Positions 6,876 through 14,998 of a DNA stretch of 30,104 nucleotides are shown here, piece by piece (within the stretch, counting starts at the first letter, position 1; the number at the start of each line of letters is the position of its first letter). Under the pieces are notes generated by a model, which worked only from the letters and a program-made list of their open reading frames with translations, ran no database searches and was not told the DNA's origin. A program made the translations under genes and the position numbers. This stretch comes from a virus. The stretch lies in the IMG/VR virus record IMGVR_UViG_3300050120_000086, positions 1 through 30,104 of that record. The stretch is one strand, 5' to 3'.

Positions 6876-9219
6876 CCTACAAGTCGATGTAGTCCAGAGT
6901 TACGACGAAATAGCAGACTTGTCGCCCAACGCGGTATTCGCCTTGGGCGACGATGCGTTAGCAGTATTGCAAGACCTTGGGGTGGCGCACAAGGGGCGTA
7001 AGATCGGATCACTGCGGGGCAAAACCATGATGCTACCGAGCGGAGTGCCGGTCATGGTGAGTTATAGCCCCAGCATTGGCGAAGTAGACCACGGTATGTA
7101 CGTCAACCTGTTGACCGACACCAGTATGGTGGCGCGACTGGCCGCGACTGGCTCACTAGAGGCACAGTTGGGTGACTACCGGTATGTCGAGCATTTCAAG
7201 GAGTTCCAACAACGGGTGATCACGCTGTTTGAGAAGAATGGTGGTAAGGCCGTTGACTGCTCACTCGACCTTGAAACCATCGGACTAGACGAGTTCGCAG
7301 AGCCGCAGTACGCACAGGCAATTGATGGGCTGATGCACACCCAGATAGAAGTCCATCCCGGCGCGTATATCGTGAGTATTCAACTGTCTTGTGAGTTCGG
7401 TAAGTCCGATGTGGTGCGGTTTAACAACCGCATCCATGAGCAGACGATGCTACACGACTGGGCGTTCGTGCAGACATTGAGTTGGATTCTGAGCACGCCT
7501 ATGATTAGCATGAAGGGCGCTAATCTCAAGTTCGATTTGAGGTGGTTATATGCCAGAGCAGGACTCACGTGCACCAATTTCAGATTCGATACCACGCTCG
7601 TGGGAAGTTTGTTGGACGAAAACCGGATCAATGGTCTGGACGTACACGCAAAGATATATCTCCCCATCCTTGGTGGCTACAGTGATGAGTTCGACCGCAC
7701 CGTCGATAAATCGCGCATGGACTTGGTGCCCCCAGAGCGGTTGTTACCTTATGCTGGAGGCGACACCGATGCTGATCTGCAAGTAGCGGCTGCGATGAAG
7801 CAAGAGCTATTGGCTGACCCCAAACTAGCGGGGTTCTACGTCAATATCTTGCACCCGGCAGCGCGTGCATTCGAGGTGGTGGAACGCGGTGGCATCTACA
7901 TTGATCGTGAGAAGTTCCGCGCGCTGGAAGCCGATCTGAATACCGAGGCGATTCGCATCGTCCACAAAGCCAAACAGATATACGGTGGGTTGTTGGTGGC
8001 GAAACACAGTGACGAGACCAAGGCCGGTGGAATGAACATCACCAAAGCCTCGTTGATCACCGAGTACATGTTTAGCCCGCGCGGCCTCAACCTGAAACCA
8101 CTGGATTTCACAGACAAGACACACGCACCGTCCACGAGTATGGATCACCTACTCAAGTTTAAGGACGTACCAGAGGCCAAGGAGTTGGTGGAGTGCCTGA
8201 GTGAGTATGGGAGCGTCACCAAGACGCTGGGCACGTACGTAGTGGGGTTCATGAAGCACCTACGCAGTGATGGCCGCTTCCACCCCAGCTATTGGTTCTT
8301 CGTGGGAGACAAGGAGGATGGCGAGGGCGGGGCAAACACCGGTCGCCTGTCATGTAAGACCCCGGCATTCCAGACCATTCCAGTACACACCAAGTGGGCA
8401 CCCCGCATTCAAGAGTGTTACATCGCACCCGATGGGTACGTCATAGCTGCCAAGGACTACAGTCAAGGTGAGTTGCGTACGATGGCCTGCATTGCTAATG
8501 AGCCGAATATGCTCAAGGTGTACCGTGAGGGGCTGGACATGCACTCTCTCACCAGTGGCAGATTTGCGGGCTACACGTATGACGAGATGATGGCGATGAA
8601 GAACTCTCCTGATAAGGCTATGCGTGAGAAGTTCAAACATATACGTCAGTACGGTAAGGCAGGCAATTTCGGCAAGATATATGGAATGGGTGTTGATGGC
8701 TTCATTGCCTATGCCTTCATTAACTACGGTGTGACACTAACACAGAAAGAGAGTCAGGAGTTCCACGACACGTTCTTTGGTACGTACCCGGTGCTGCTCG
8801 AATACCACAAAAACCAGAAAGCCGAGGCCAAGAAGTACAAACAAGTCCGCAGCCCTCTTGGGCGCATTCGGCACTTGCCTCTTATCGATAGCCCCAAGCA
8901 AGACGTGCGGGCACAGGCAGAACGTCAGGCCATCAACAGCCCAAATCAATCGACCCTCAGTGACATGATGCTTTGGTCATTCAGCGAAATGCAAGCCCAG
9001 TACCCAGAGTTGTATGAACAGCAAATCATTATGCCGTTCGGAGCCGTGCATGACAGTGGTTATGACTACCTGCTAGAGGATCGGGCTGAGGAGCTAATCA
9101 AGTACCAAATTGAGGTAATGCAGAATTTACCATTTCACAAAGTCGGGTGGCATCCACAACTTCAGTTTCTTGCTGATGGAAAACTCGGTAAGAACATGCG
9201 TGATATGGAGGACGTATGA
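6796..9219 (+). CDS. Family A DNA polymerase with 3'-5' exonuclease and UDG-like N-terminal domain
   Basis: 807 residues, replicative polymerase of the phage. Residues about 38-105 (VFALGDDALAVL, then a LRGK...VPVMVSYSPS segment) resemble the uracil-DNA glycosylase-like domain fused to some phage polymerases. The proofreading exonuclease has DLET (Asp158, Glu160), NLKFD (Asn243-Asp247) and YAGGD (Tyr319-Asp323). The polymerase domain shows motif A DYSQGELR (Asp554), motif B RQYGKAGNFGKIYG (Arg617, Lys621, Phe625, Tyr629) and motif C VHDS (Asp753). Motif C has Ser where most family A enzymes have Glu, and motif A has Gly where Ile is usual. Phe625 at the ribose-selectivity position is the E. 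coli Pol I type. The start overlaps the upstream gene by 80 bases, but GGTGG just upstream supports it. There is no 5'-nuclease domain. Confidence 0.97.
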   Translation: MKLVIWCSSPTYKVRSSLSLALRQQPDLQVDVVQSYDEIADLSPNAVFALGDDALAVLQDLGVAHKGRKIGSLRGKTMMLPSGVPVMVSYSPSIGEVDHGMYVNLLTDTSMVARLAATGSLEAQLGDYRYVEHFKEFQQRVITLFEKNGGKAVDCSLDLETIGLDEFAEPQYAQAIDGLMHTQIEVHPGAYIVSIQLSCEFGKSDVVRFNNRIHEQTMLHDWAFVQTLSWILSTPMISMKGANLKFDLRWLYARAGLTCTNFRFDTTLVGSLLDENRINGLDVHAKIYLPILGGYSDEFDRTVDKSRMDLVPPERLLPYAGGDTDADLQVAAAMKQELLADPKLAGFYVNILHPAARAFEVVERGGIYIDREKFRALEADLNTEAIRIVHKAKQIYGGLLVAKHSDETKAGGMNITKASLITEYMFSPRGLNLKPLDFTDKTHAPSTSMDHLLKFKDVPEAKELVECLSEYGSVTKTLGTYVVGFMKHLRSDGRFHPSYWFFVGDKEDGEGGANTGRLSCKTPAFQTIPVHTKWAPRIQECYIAPDGYVIAAKDYSQGELRTMACIANEPNMLKVYREGLDMHSLTSGRFAGYTYDEMMAMKNSPDKAMREKFKHIRQYGKAGNFGKIYGMGVDGFIAYAFINYGVTLTQKESQEFHDTFFGTYPVLLEYHKNQKAEAKKYKQVRSPLGRIRHLPLIDSPKQDVRAQAERQAINSPNQSTLSDMMLWSFSEMQAQYPELYEQQIIMPFGAVHDSGYDYLLEDRAEELIKYQIEVMQNLPFHKVGWHPQLQFLADGKLGKNMRDMEDV

Positions 9220-9584
9220 AAGGTATGCGCAAAATGACGCTGCAAGAGCGCATTATCGCGTACATGAAAATTGATGATAAAGGGTGCTGGATTTGTCAGC
9301 TAACGCCAACCCGAGATGGTTATGTGCTTATGCGATGGCAAACGGTCAAGACCCTTGTTCATCGGCTGGCATACGAGGCATTTGTTGGCCCTATCCCGGA
9401 AGGGCTGTCGGTATTGCATACATGTGACGTACGTGCGTGTTGCAACCCCAACCATTTGTTCCCCGGAACCTATTCTGATAACTCTAAAGACGCAGTAGCT
9501 AAGGGGCGTCAGAAAAATCTCTTTCCCTCCGGGGATGAACACCCCAAACGGAAAGCTAAATTACTTGCTATGGAGGAAGTGTGA
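9216..9584 (+). CDS. HNH endonuclease (HNH_3-type, homing-like)
   Basis: 122 residues, ATGA overlap with the polymerase stop. The order GCWIC, VHRLAYEAFVGPIPEG, HTCDVRACCNPNHLFPGT, then a KGR segment is the typical free-standing HNH_3 homing endonuclease seen in phages; His and Cys residues form the beta-beta-alpha metal site. Such genes often sit next to polymerase genes and spread by cutting genomes that lack them. The overlap with the polymerase implies it is well integrated and coupled. An in-frame ATG at 9228 is an alternative start. Confidence 0.93.
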   Translation: MKGMRKMTLQERIIAYMKIDDKGCWICQLTPTRDGYVLMRWQTVKTLVHRLAYEAFVGPIPEGLSVLHTCDVRACCNPNHLFPGTYSDNSKDAVAKGRQKNLFPSGDEHPKRKAKLLAMEEV

Positions 9585-9730
9585 TGGAGAACTTTCTGGC
9601 ATATATGGTGTACAAGCGCAGTTGCCAGCGCGATCATTTCGAGCCAGTGTGCTACCGCACGTGGCTGCTCTATCACCTGCCGCTGCGCAATCAATTGCGC
9701 GAGGAAGACGATGATGACCAAGTGGGTTGA
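9584..9730 (+). CDS. Small protein, 48 aa
   Basis: TGATG overlap with the HNH gene and GGAGG at 9572-9576 give strong start support. The sequence is MENFLAYMVYKRSCQ at the N-terminus and an acidic run EEDDDDQ at the C-terminus. A perfect copy of the 16-bp inverted repeat lies inside the frame and encodes RNQLR. Unknown function. Confidence 0.62.
   Translation: MENFLAYMVYKRSCQRDHFEPVCYRTWLLYHLPLRNQLREEDDDDQVG
9685..9700 (+). repeat. 16-bp inverted repeat, copy 4 (perfect, in coding sequence)
   Basis: GCGCAATCAATTGCGC inside the 48-residue gene, encoding RNQLR. Confidence 0.9.
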
Positions 9731-10025
9731 GTGGTGTGAGCCACTATGGGATGGCGCAGAGCCTGTCTACCAGTACGCCAAGGCAGAAGACATAGTGGCA
9801 GTACGCAGGCGACAAGAGCCACGATACATCGCTGATGGCAAGACCGATCAGGAAGTGCTTGATGACTTTATGGTTGTCCACTGGGCACAGTTTGTTGAGC
9901 CACTGGCGTACACGAACGAACCCAGTTTGGCGCTGATGAACAAACACCACGTGGGTAATATGTACAAAGTCCCCGAAGAAGGGGAGATACCTGTCTACAG
10001 ACGAGGGAGTGGAAATGACGTATAG
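9711..10025 (+). CDS. Hypothetical protein, 104 aa
   Basis: Begins with ATGATG overlapping the previous gene by 20 bases; GAGGAAG lies ten bases upstream, immediately after the inverted repeat. Many Trp, Glu and Asp residues; no motif recognised. Confidence 0.7.
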   Translation: MMTKWVEWCEPLWDGAEPVYQYAKAEDIVAVRRRQEPRYIADGKTDQEVLDDFMVVHWAQFVEPLAYTNEPSLALMNKHHVGNMYKVPEEGEIPVYRRGSGNDV

Positions 10026-10224
10026 TGACGAAGTGAAGCGTGCGAACTGGGAAAGCAAGGCTCGCATGATGGCCGCAATGGCCTTATTAGATGGTGTGGT
10101 GCTAACCATCACGTGCACGCCTACTCTACCGCTTAAGATGGGTGGGCATGTTCCAGTAGTAGAAGTGCGGCTTGCACGCACGCTCGATACCCCTATTGAC
10201 CGAGGAGCAGAACATGACAGTTGA
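10015..10224 (+). CDS. Hypothetical protein, 69 aa
   Basis: ATG at 10015 with GAGGGAG upstream; the frame is also open from a GTG at 10009. Overlaps both neighbours by about ten bases. No motif recognised. Confidence 0.65.
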   Translation: MTYSDEVKRANWESKARMMAAMALLDGVVLTITCTPTLPLKMGGHVPVVEVRLARTLDTPIDRGAEHDS

Positions 10225-10696
10225 TTACGCACCAAAGATTGGTGATCACGTACGTTGCGCCAAGCCAGCCGGTGGGCTGAAGCCGTACACGGGTAAAGTC
10301 ACTACGGTGTTCAGTGGATTCGTACGCGTGGACTTCGATCAGCCACAAGGTCCGGGGGGCCTGCACACATTCGCGCTCACCGCTCCCAAGAATTTGGAGT
10401 TCGTTAGTCCCGGCGTTGTCGTGGGTGCACCAGAAACCATGCACGCTATCAACGCACCAGCCGGTGGGGGCCGCATATACCCGACTGGTACATTCAGTGA
10501 AGCCCCAGAGCCGCTGCCGATGACCAGTAGCGTGGTTGCTCCACTCCCTCCATACACGCCTGATCAAGCACCTGTGGTGGCCGCAGTAGAAGGGCAATCC
10601 ACGGCAGAAGCAGTAGTGCTGGAGGACAAGAAGGAAGAACCCCCGGTAGAACAACCAACAGGCAACACCGTAACGGCAAGTGCAGGGCTGGCATAG
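10214..10696 (+). CDS. Protein with SH3/KOW-like N-terminus and Pro-rich tail, 160 aa
   Basis: ATG at 10214 with CGAGGAGCAG upstream. Residues about 1-55 (IGDHVRCAKPAGG, YTGKVTTVFSGFVRVDF) look like a small beta-barrel of the KOW/SH3 kind, which often binds nucleic acid or protein. The rest is Pro/Ala/Glu-rich and probably disordered. The family call is by eye only. It is the last gene before a 77-base gap with an inverted repeat. Confidence 0.7.
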   Translation: MTVDYAPKIGDHVRCAKPAGGLKPYTGKVTTVFSGFVRVDFDQPQGPGGLHTFALTAPKNLEFVSPGVVVGAPETMHAINAPAGGGRIYPTGTFSEAPEPLPMTSSVVAPLPPYTPDQAPVVAAVEGQSTAEAVVLEDKKEEPPVEQPTGNTVTASAGLA

Positions 10697-10738
10697 TAGT
10701 TGACCACGTAGTTTGTCATGGTCTAAAGTAGTGCGTGC

Positions 10739-10754
10739 GCGCAATCAATTGCGC
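10739..10754 (+). repeat. 16-bp inverted repeat, copy 5 (perfect)
   Basis: In the 77-base gap before the transposase-HTH gene. A weak promoter-like TTGACC (10700) with TAAAGT (10724) lies upstream. Confidence 0.9.
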
Positions 10755-10773
10755 AGGCCAAGGACTGTAGATC

Positions 10774-11274
10774 ATGACGAACAACTGCCTGCCAGATACC
10801 ACAGACATAGTGGACTGCCAGAAGTACTTACCCCTCACAGACGCTGAGTGGGAGGCAGTACGTACAATAATCGCGCAGGTGAGTAAAGAAGGTGAAGTAC
10901 GGCGCGGACGGCCCAGTGTAAATTGCCGCACGCTCGTGGACGCCATAACACACGCCATAAGTTTCAACATCCCCATTAAGTGGGTGGGCAGCAGTACTAT
11001 GGTGTACCCAAGTAGACCAACGTTATACCGGTACTACAAAATGATGGTGCTAAGCGGGGTCATCAACCAGTATGTACTTCGGATGGCCTGCTACAGACAG
11101 GACTTCCTAGAGCAGTATCTGCAATACCGGCATCGAGTGAAAGGATGTCCGCCACCACCGCCAACGCGCGAACAACTCAAAGTGATGTTAAAGCCAGAAC
11201 CTGAGCCAGTTCGTGGGCGGGCAGGAATTATCTCGCCCGTACCATGGGGTCCACCCGGCAGACCAACACAGTAG
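10774..11274 (+). CDS. DUF4096-like (IS4/IS5 transposase N-terminal HTH) protein
   Basis: 166 residues, AAGGA nine bases before the ATG. Residues about 20-105 follow the pattern of the N-terminal helix-turn-helix domain of IS5-type transposases: LTDAEWEAVRTII, a GRPS segment, LVDAITHAISFNIPIKWV, then PTLYRYYKMMVLSGV. The catalytic DDE domain is absent, and a Pro-rich tail follows instead. I see no terminal repeats or flanking duplications, so this is not an active insertion sequence. Position just before the terminase genes suggests a domesticated DNA-binding protein, perhaps assisting packaging or regulation. The family resemblance is fairly strong; the role is inferred. Confidence 0.8.
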   Translation: MTNNCLPDTTDIVDCQKYLPLTDAEWEAVRTIIAQVSKEGEVRRGRPSVNCRTLVDAITHAISFNIPIKWVGSSTMVYPSRPTLYRYYKMMVLSGVINQYVLRMACYRQDFLEQYLQYRHRVKGCPPPPPTREQLKVMLKPEPEPVRGRAGIISPVPWGPPGRPTQ

Positions 11275-11298
11275 TAGGTAGAGCGCCCGCGCGCGCCC

Positions 11299-11314
11299 GC
11301 GCAATCAATTGCGT
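11299..11314 (+). repeat. 16-bp inverted repeat, copy 6
   Basis: GCGCAATCAATTGCGT, 15 of 16, in the 99-base gap before the small terminase gene, next to an alternating GC run. Confidence 0.85.
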
Positions 11315-11373
11315 AGAAGCCAGCGAGTAAGTTAGACTGGTCCTCCGAACGCTGCACAGACCCAGACCACGCC

Positions 11374-12351
11374 ATGGCCGTCACATTCAAGAACCCCCAA
11401 CAGTACGCCCATGCCTATCCACGGCAGAAGGCGGAGGCGCGGGCGAAAAAAAGTATTACCCAAACCAAGAAAGAAGAATTGCATGCTAAGAAACTACTGG
11501 CATTCTGGGAAGCCAGAAGCGAAGTAGATGCAGAATTGCGGGCGAGTCTCGATAAGCTGCATATACCACAAACAATAGAAATGGGGATCAAGACCGGCAG
11601 AATCAGTGCTCAAGAAATCATTGAGACCGTACAGACAATGTACAACTGCACACTCGGACCACTTGAGCGGCGATGGATCGTGGCGAACATTATCTCAAGG
11701 GACATGTTTGCTGGCCGATCACCTGATAGCCAGAAGTACTGCCCGGAGGTCGCACAGTACATTATTGAACGTATGTGCCAAGGCGAACCGCTAAGGTCGG
11801 TCTGTAGAGACCCGTCTATGCCGTTTATTTCGCGTTTTTTAGTCTGGGTGATAGAAAACCCGGATTTGCAAGAACAATACAACCGTGCGAAGGAAATAGC
11901 GGCCATGAGTATGGCTGAGGATATTCCACACATTGTTGATGACGCACGCATGGGCGTGACGTTGTACCACAAAGCAGACGGGACCGTAGAAATACAGACA
12001 GTAGACATGTTGGGTAGGAGCAAGCTGCAATACGAGGCCCGTAAGTGGATTATCAGCAAGATACTGCACAACACGTACGGCACGGTCGAAGCCGAACTCG
12101 AAGGTGGTGACAATACGGTCCACGTTAAGGTCACGGGCGGATTGCCTGATGGACTGGCGGGTCAATTGATGACGCCAGAACAACGTAAAGCCCACGATGA
12201 TGCCCAATACGCGGCAGTAAATGGCAACAAGTCAGTCAATGGCGGACTGGAATTGGGTAAGGGCCTGACGGTTGAAGGCGGATTACCGGGCGGTCAAGGT
12301 GGTTTGCCTGCCAACCCATGGGACAACCCTATCCCTACGGCGGACGCATGA
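11374..12351 (+). CDS. Terminase small subunit (Sf6 gp1-like)
   Basis: 325 residues, longer than the usual 150-200. The core (about 125-260) matches the Terminase_5/Sf6-type small subunit: EVAQYIIERMCQGEPLRSVCRD, a VWVIENPDLQEQYNRA segment, AMSMAEDIPHIVDDA, and KLQYEARKWIISKI near the end. This subunit recognises the packaging site and feeds DNA to the large subunit. The N-terminal 120 residues are Lys/Glu-rich, the last 60 Gly-rich. There is no good Shine-Dalgarno before the ATG at 11374. Its stop overlaps the large-subunit start (ATGA). Confidence 0.9.
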   Translation: MAVTFKNPQQYAHAYPRQKAEARAKKSITQTKKEELHAKKLLAFWEARSEVDAELRASLDKLHIPQTIEMGIKTGRISAQEIIETVQTMYNCTLGPLERRWIVANIISRDMFAGRSPDSQKYCPEVAQYIIERMCQGEPLRSVCRDPSMPFISRFLVWVIENPDLQEQYNRAKEIAAMSMAEDIPHIVDDARMGVTLYHKADGTVEIQTVDMLGRSKLQYEARKWIISKILHNTYGTVEAELEGGDNTVHVKVTGGLPDGLAGQLMTPEQRKAHDDAQYAAVNGNKSVNGGLELGKGLTVEGGLPGGQGGLPANPWDNPIPTADA

Positions 12352-13667
12352 GTGCGCACAGCCACGTTATTCTGCCAACCTTCCATAGCGGCCAGATTGC
12401 TGCGTGGAATGCCCGTACGCAGTTCTTTGCACTATGTTGCGGCAGGCGCTGGGGCAAGACTGACTTTGCAAAGATCGTAGTGGGCGATGCCGCGATCAAG
12501 GGCAAGACCGTGGGTATCTTCGTCCCTAACTACAAGATCATGGTAGAGCTTTATAACGAAATGGAGGCCATGCTCTTTCCCATCAAACGCACGTCCAGCA
12601 AGGCAGAATGGCGTCAGTCCTTCCTGACGGGTGGCCGGATTGACTACTGGTCGCTGGAAAACGAGCAAGCTGGGCGCTCGCGCAGATACGACCTCGTAGT
12701 GATCGATGAAGCGGCGTTCGCCAAGAACTCCACCATGAACGAGCAGTGGGATAAGGCCATTTACGCCACGATCTTTGACACCGGAGGCAGTGCGCTGGTC
12801 ATGAGCACGCCCAATGGCGTGAATGATGAGAACTTCTTCTACAGGGTGTGCCAACGCGGTAATCCACAAGGTTTTACGCTGTTCCACGCGCCAACCTACA
12901 GTAATCCGCTCATTCCTTATCGCAAGATCGGAGAAACAGATGAGGAGTACCGGCTGCGCAGGAATGCCGAATTCCAAAAGGTGAAGGACCAGAAACCCCC
13001 GCTGGTCTACCGGCAGGAGTTCCTTGCGGAATTCGTGGACTGGGGCGGCGATGCGTTCTTCGATATCAGTAAGATGCTGGTCAAGAATGCACCAGTTGAG
13101 TACCCGCAACACGTAGAATATGTGGTCGCCACCATTGATACGGCGGTGAAAGACGGTCAAGAGAACGATGGCACGGCGGTATGTTTCTGGGCGGTCAACA
13201 AGTACGGTAAAGGCGCACCGCTGACGCTGCTGGACTGGGATATCGTGCAAGTCACAGGCAACCTACTTATCGACTGGTTACCCGGTATTTACACCACGCT
13301 TGAGGAACTGGCGGTCAAGTGCAAGGCCCGATATGGCACGGGCGGGTGCTTCATTGAAGACAAGATTAGCGGTACGATCCTTCTCCAGCAAAGTGCGGTG
13401 CTGGGCTATCAGACCACACCGATACCGGGCAAAATCACGGATAAAGGCAAGGACGGGCGTGCACTGGGCGTCAGCGGGTACTATCATAGAGAACAGATAA
13501 AGATTCATGAAGTAGCGTGGAACCGAACCAAGAACTACAAGGGTGAGGAGAAGAATCACCTGCTAGACCAGATCAAGAAGTTCTATCTGGCTGACAAAGA
13601 CTTGCTGGATGCATTCGTTTACGGCCCAGCCTGCGTATTCGGCATTGGTGAAGACATATTTGAGTGA
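12348..13667 (+). CDS. terL: Terminase large subunit (packaging ATPase-nuclease)
   Basis: 439 residues from the ATG that overlaps the small-subunit stop; an in-frame ATG at 12318 is less likely. Walker A is CCGRRWGKT (Lys37), Walker B is YDLVVIDE (Asp120, Glu121), and the coupling motif is STPNG. The C-terminal RNase H-like nuclease has acidic residues in TIDT (Asp264), FIEDK (Glu337, Asp338) and LLDAF (Asp421). It is the motor that pumps DNA into the prohead and cuts the concatemer. All key residues look intact. Unusually, no portal or capsid genes follow. Confidence 0.97.
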   Translation: MSAHSHVILPTFHSGQIAAWNARTQFFALCCGRRWGKTDFAKIVVGDAAIKGKTVGIFVPNYKIMVELYNEMEAMLFPIKRTSSKAEWRQSFLTGGRIDYWSLENEQAGRSRRYDLVVIDEAAFAKNSTMNEQWDKAIYATIFDTGGSALVMSTPNGVNDENFFYRVCQRGNPQGFTLFHAPTYSNPLIPYRKIGETDEEYRLRRNAEFQKVKDQKPPLVYRQEFLAEFVDWGGDAFFDISKMLVKNAPVEYPQHVEYVVATIDTAVKDGQENDGTAVCFWAVNKYGKGAPLTLLDWDIVQVTGNLLIDWLPGIYTTLEELAVKCKARYGTGGCFIEDKISGTILLQQSAVLGYQTTPIPGKITDKGKDGRALGVSGYYHREQIKIHEVAWNRTKNYKGEEKNHLLDQIKKFYLADKDLLDAFVYGPACVFGIGEDIFE

Positions 13668-13674
13668 GGTGCGT

Positions 13675-14004
13675 ATGAACCGCAACATGTTGAGCAACAT
13701 CGAGCATCAAGTGCGTGGCGGCAAGTCTGTTGGAGTGTTTGCCAGTAGCTACCCGGAAATGGCGGAGTTATTCAAAGAAGTACAGACGGCCATGCCGCAG
13801 GGGCTATTTAGTAAAGCCGAATGGATTGGGCGCTTCAGCACTGGCGGTCGCATTGACTTCTGGAATACCGAAGTAGCAAATACTGGCCGGGGTCGAAAAT
13901 ACGACCTGACTGTGGTTGACGAGAAAGTGCTGGGCACACCAGTGTGGGAGAGGGACATCAAACCATCGATGTTCGATACCCAAGGCGTGTGTCTAGTTGC
14001 TTAG
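13675..14004 (+). CDS. Stand-alone fragment-like paralogue of the terminase ATPase core
   Basis: 109 residues, starting seven bases after the large terminase stop; GTGAGGTG precedes the ATG. By eye, about 41 of roughly 90 positions match the large subunit from just after its Walker A through Walker B: VGVFASSY against VGIFVPNY, SKAEW, TGGRID, GR-R-YDL-V-DE, then FDT. The Walker A loop and whole nuclease domain are missing, and it stops shortly before the STPNG motif. The Walker B acidic pair (VVDE) remains. The frame is intact and has a ribosome site, so it looks expressed rather than decayed. It could bind the terminase or prohead, or be a recent partial duplication. Confidence 0.83.
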   Translation: MNRNMLSNIEHQVRGGKSVGVFASSYPEMAELFKEVQTAMPQGLFSKAEWIGRFSTGGRIDFWNTEVANTGRGRKYDLTVVDEKVLGTPVWERDIKPSMFDTQGVCLVA

Positions 14005-14013
14005 GAGCAGATC

Positions 14014-14262
14014 ATGGGCTTCGTAATGAGCAAGGAATTACCGTTTGAGTACGACCCGCAAGCCACGTACCCTAACACCGGCCAACGTGGGTGTAGTAGT
14101 TTGCAGGTAACGCGTATGAACATCGATAAGCACGAGCGAGTGTACGCGACCATTCCGAACTTCGACATGCGGTACATGGTAGTTGTGGCGTTGACCAAAA
14201 GGCAGTTGGAGATGCTGATGGCCGATGATCCGCAGGCATTCGATGATGTTCAACCCGTGTAA
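14014..14262 (+). CDS. Hypothetical protein, 82 aa
   Basis: TAGGAG precedes the ATG, at the end of the terminase-like fragment gene; an in-frame ATG at 14026 is possible. The middle (HERVYATIPNFDMRYMVVVALTK) looks like two beta strands and the end is acidic. Unknown. Confidence 0.7.
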   Translation: MGFVMSKELPFEYDPQATYPNTGQRGCSSLQVTRMNIDKHERVYATIPNFDMRYMVVVALTKRQLEMLMADDPQAFDDVQPV

Positions 14263-14277
14263 GTAGACCCAGAACCC

Positions 14278-14293
14278 GCGCAATTGATTGCGC
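14278..14293 (-). repeat. 16-bp inverted repeat, copy 7 (perfect)
   Basis: TTGA orientation, in the 53-base gap before the gene at 14316. Confidence 0.9.
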
Positions 14294-14315
14294 AGGCGCA
14301 CGTACAGGAGTAGTC

Positions 14316-14693
14316 ATGGCGATCACCAAACGAGTTAAGTTAGTGGACCCGAAGATGCAGCAGTTCGAGGAAGAACTTCAGGTTGAAGAACAGCGCATGC
14401 ACACGCGGGTCAATCATGCCAACGCAGTAAGCCGTACGGCGGTTGCTCAGACCGAACGCGCACGCGTGGACGCATGGAAGGTCAGCCGGTCCAAGGAATT
14501 GGGCTTGACAGTAGGAGGCGAACGCGCTGATACTACGGTTATCGAGCCAGCAACCAACGAAGTCCCGGCAACGCCTAGTGCAGATAAGACCGGATCGGCA
14601 ACGGCGGTTCAAGTGCCCGATAAAGTAGTAGAAGTGCCGAAGAAAGAAGTAGTTGCTGCACCCCCGGAGAAAAACTCCACACAATCTGAGTAG
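14316..14693 (+). CDS. Hypothetical protein with charged N-terminus and Pro/Val-rich tail, 125 aa
   Basis: Good AGGAG before the ATG, 22 bases after an inverted repeat. Residues about 10-60 are Glu/Gln/Arg-rich and probably helical or coiled coil; the rest (PATNEVPATPSADK, VVEVPKKEVVAAPPEK) is low complexity. It may be structural or a scaffold, but that is only inferred from the composition and the place after terminase. Confidence 0.7.
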   Translation: MAITKRVKLVDPKMQQFEEELQVEEQRMHTRVNHANAVSRTAVAQTERARVDAWKVSRSKELGLTVGGERADTTVIEPATNEVPATPSADKTGSATAVQVPDKVVEVPKKEVVAAPPEKNSTQSE

Positions 14694-14702
14694 GACCGTA
14701 CG

Positions 14703-14725
14703 CCAGTTCTCACGCGAGACTGGCT
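14703..14725 (+). other. Imperfect hairpin between small genes
   Basis: GCCAG and CTGGC flank TCTC/GAGA with one bulged T and the loop ACGC. There is no T run after it, so an intrinsic terminator is not supported. It may be a processing or stability element. Confidence 0.4.
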
Positions 14726-14746
14726 ATTCGCATATGTGGAGTCCCA

Positions 14747-14986
14747 ATGACCAAGTACAACAGCGACGAGAAAATCAACAACTTCACGAACGGCGGTAGT
14801 GATACCAAGGGCGGTGGTAAGCCCCCACAGGGAAGTGATACCCGTCCGTTCTATCAAGATAATCGGGACAGCCGCACGGGCACGTTCGCACGCGGCACGG
14901 AGTCCGAAAGTAAGAAGCCTGCTGATGGACGGCCAGTAGATGACCGCAACAAGAGCTACGCCAACAACGTGCGTAAACCCCGCTAA
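14747..14986 (+). CDS. Small disordered polar protein, 79 aa
   Basis: GGAGTCCCA precedes the ATG. The composition is almost wholly Asn, Asp, Ser, Gly, Lys and Arg, with hardly any hydrophobic core, so it is probably unstructured. Unknown function. Confidence 0.62.
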   Translation: MTKYNSDEKINNFTNGGSDTKGGGKPPQGSDTRPFYQDNRDSRTGTFARGTESESKKPADGRPVDDRNKSYANNVRKPR

Positions 14987-14998
14987 GCCGAGGCAGGT

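Noticed and set aside
10700-10729. Promoter before the transposase-HTH gene (TTGACC, TAAAGT)
   Set aside because: The spacer is 18 and both boxes deviate from the family that otherwise always uses 16; too weak to list as a feature.
10774-11274. An insertion sequence
   Set aside because: Only the N-terminal domain of a transposase is present; there is no DDE domain, terminal inverted repeats or target duplication.
11309-11337. Promoter before the small terminase using the repeat arm (TTGCGT, TTAGAC)
   Set aside because: The -10 is poor and the spacer is 17; unlike the clear case at 2344.
14703-14725. Intrinsic terminator before the gene at 14747
   Set aside because: The hairpin is bulged and no T-rich tail follows.
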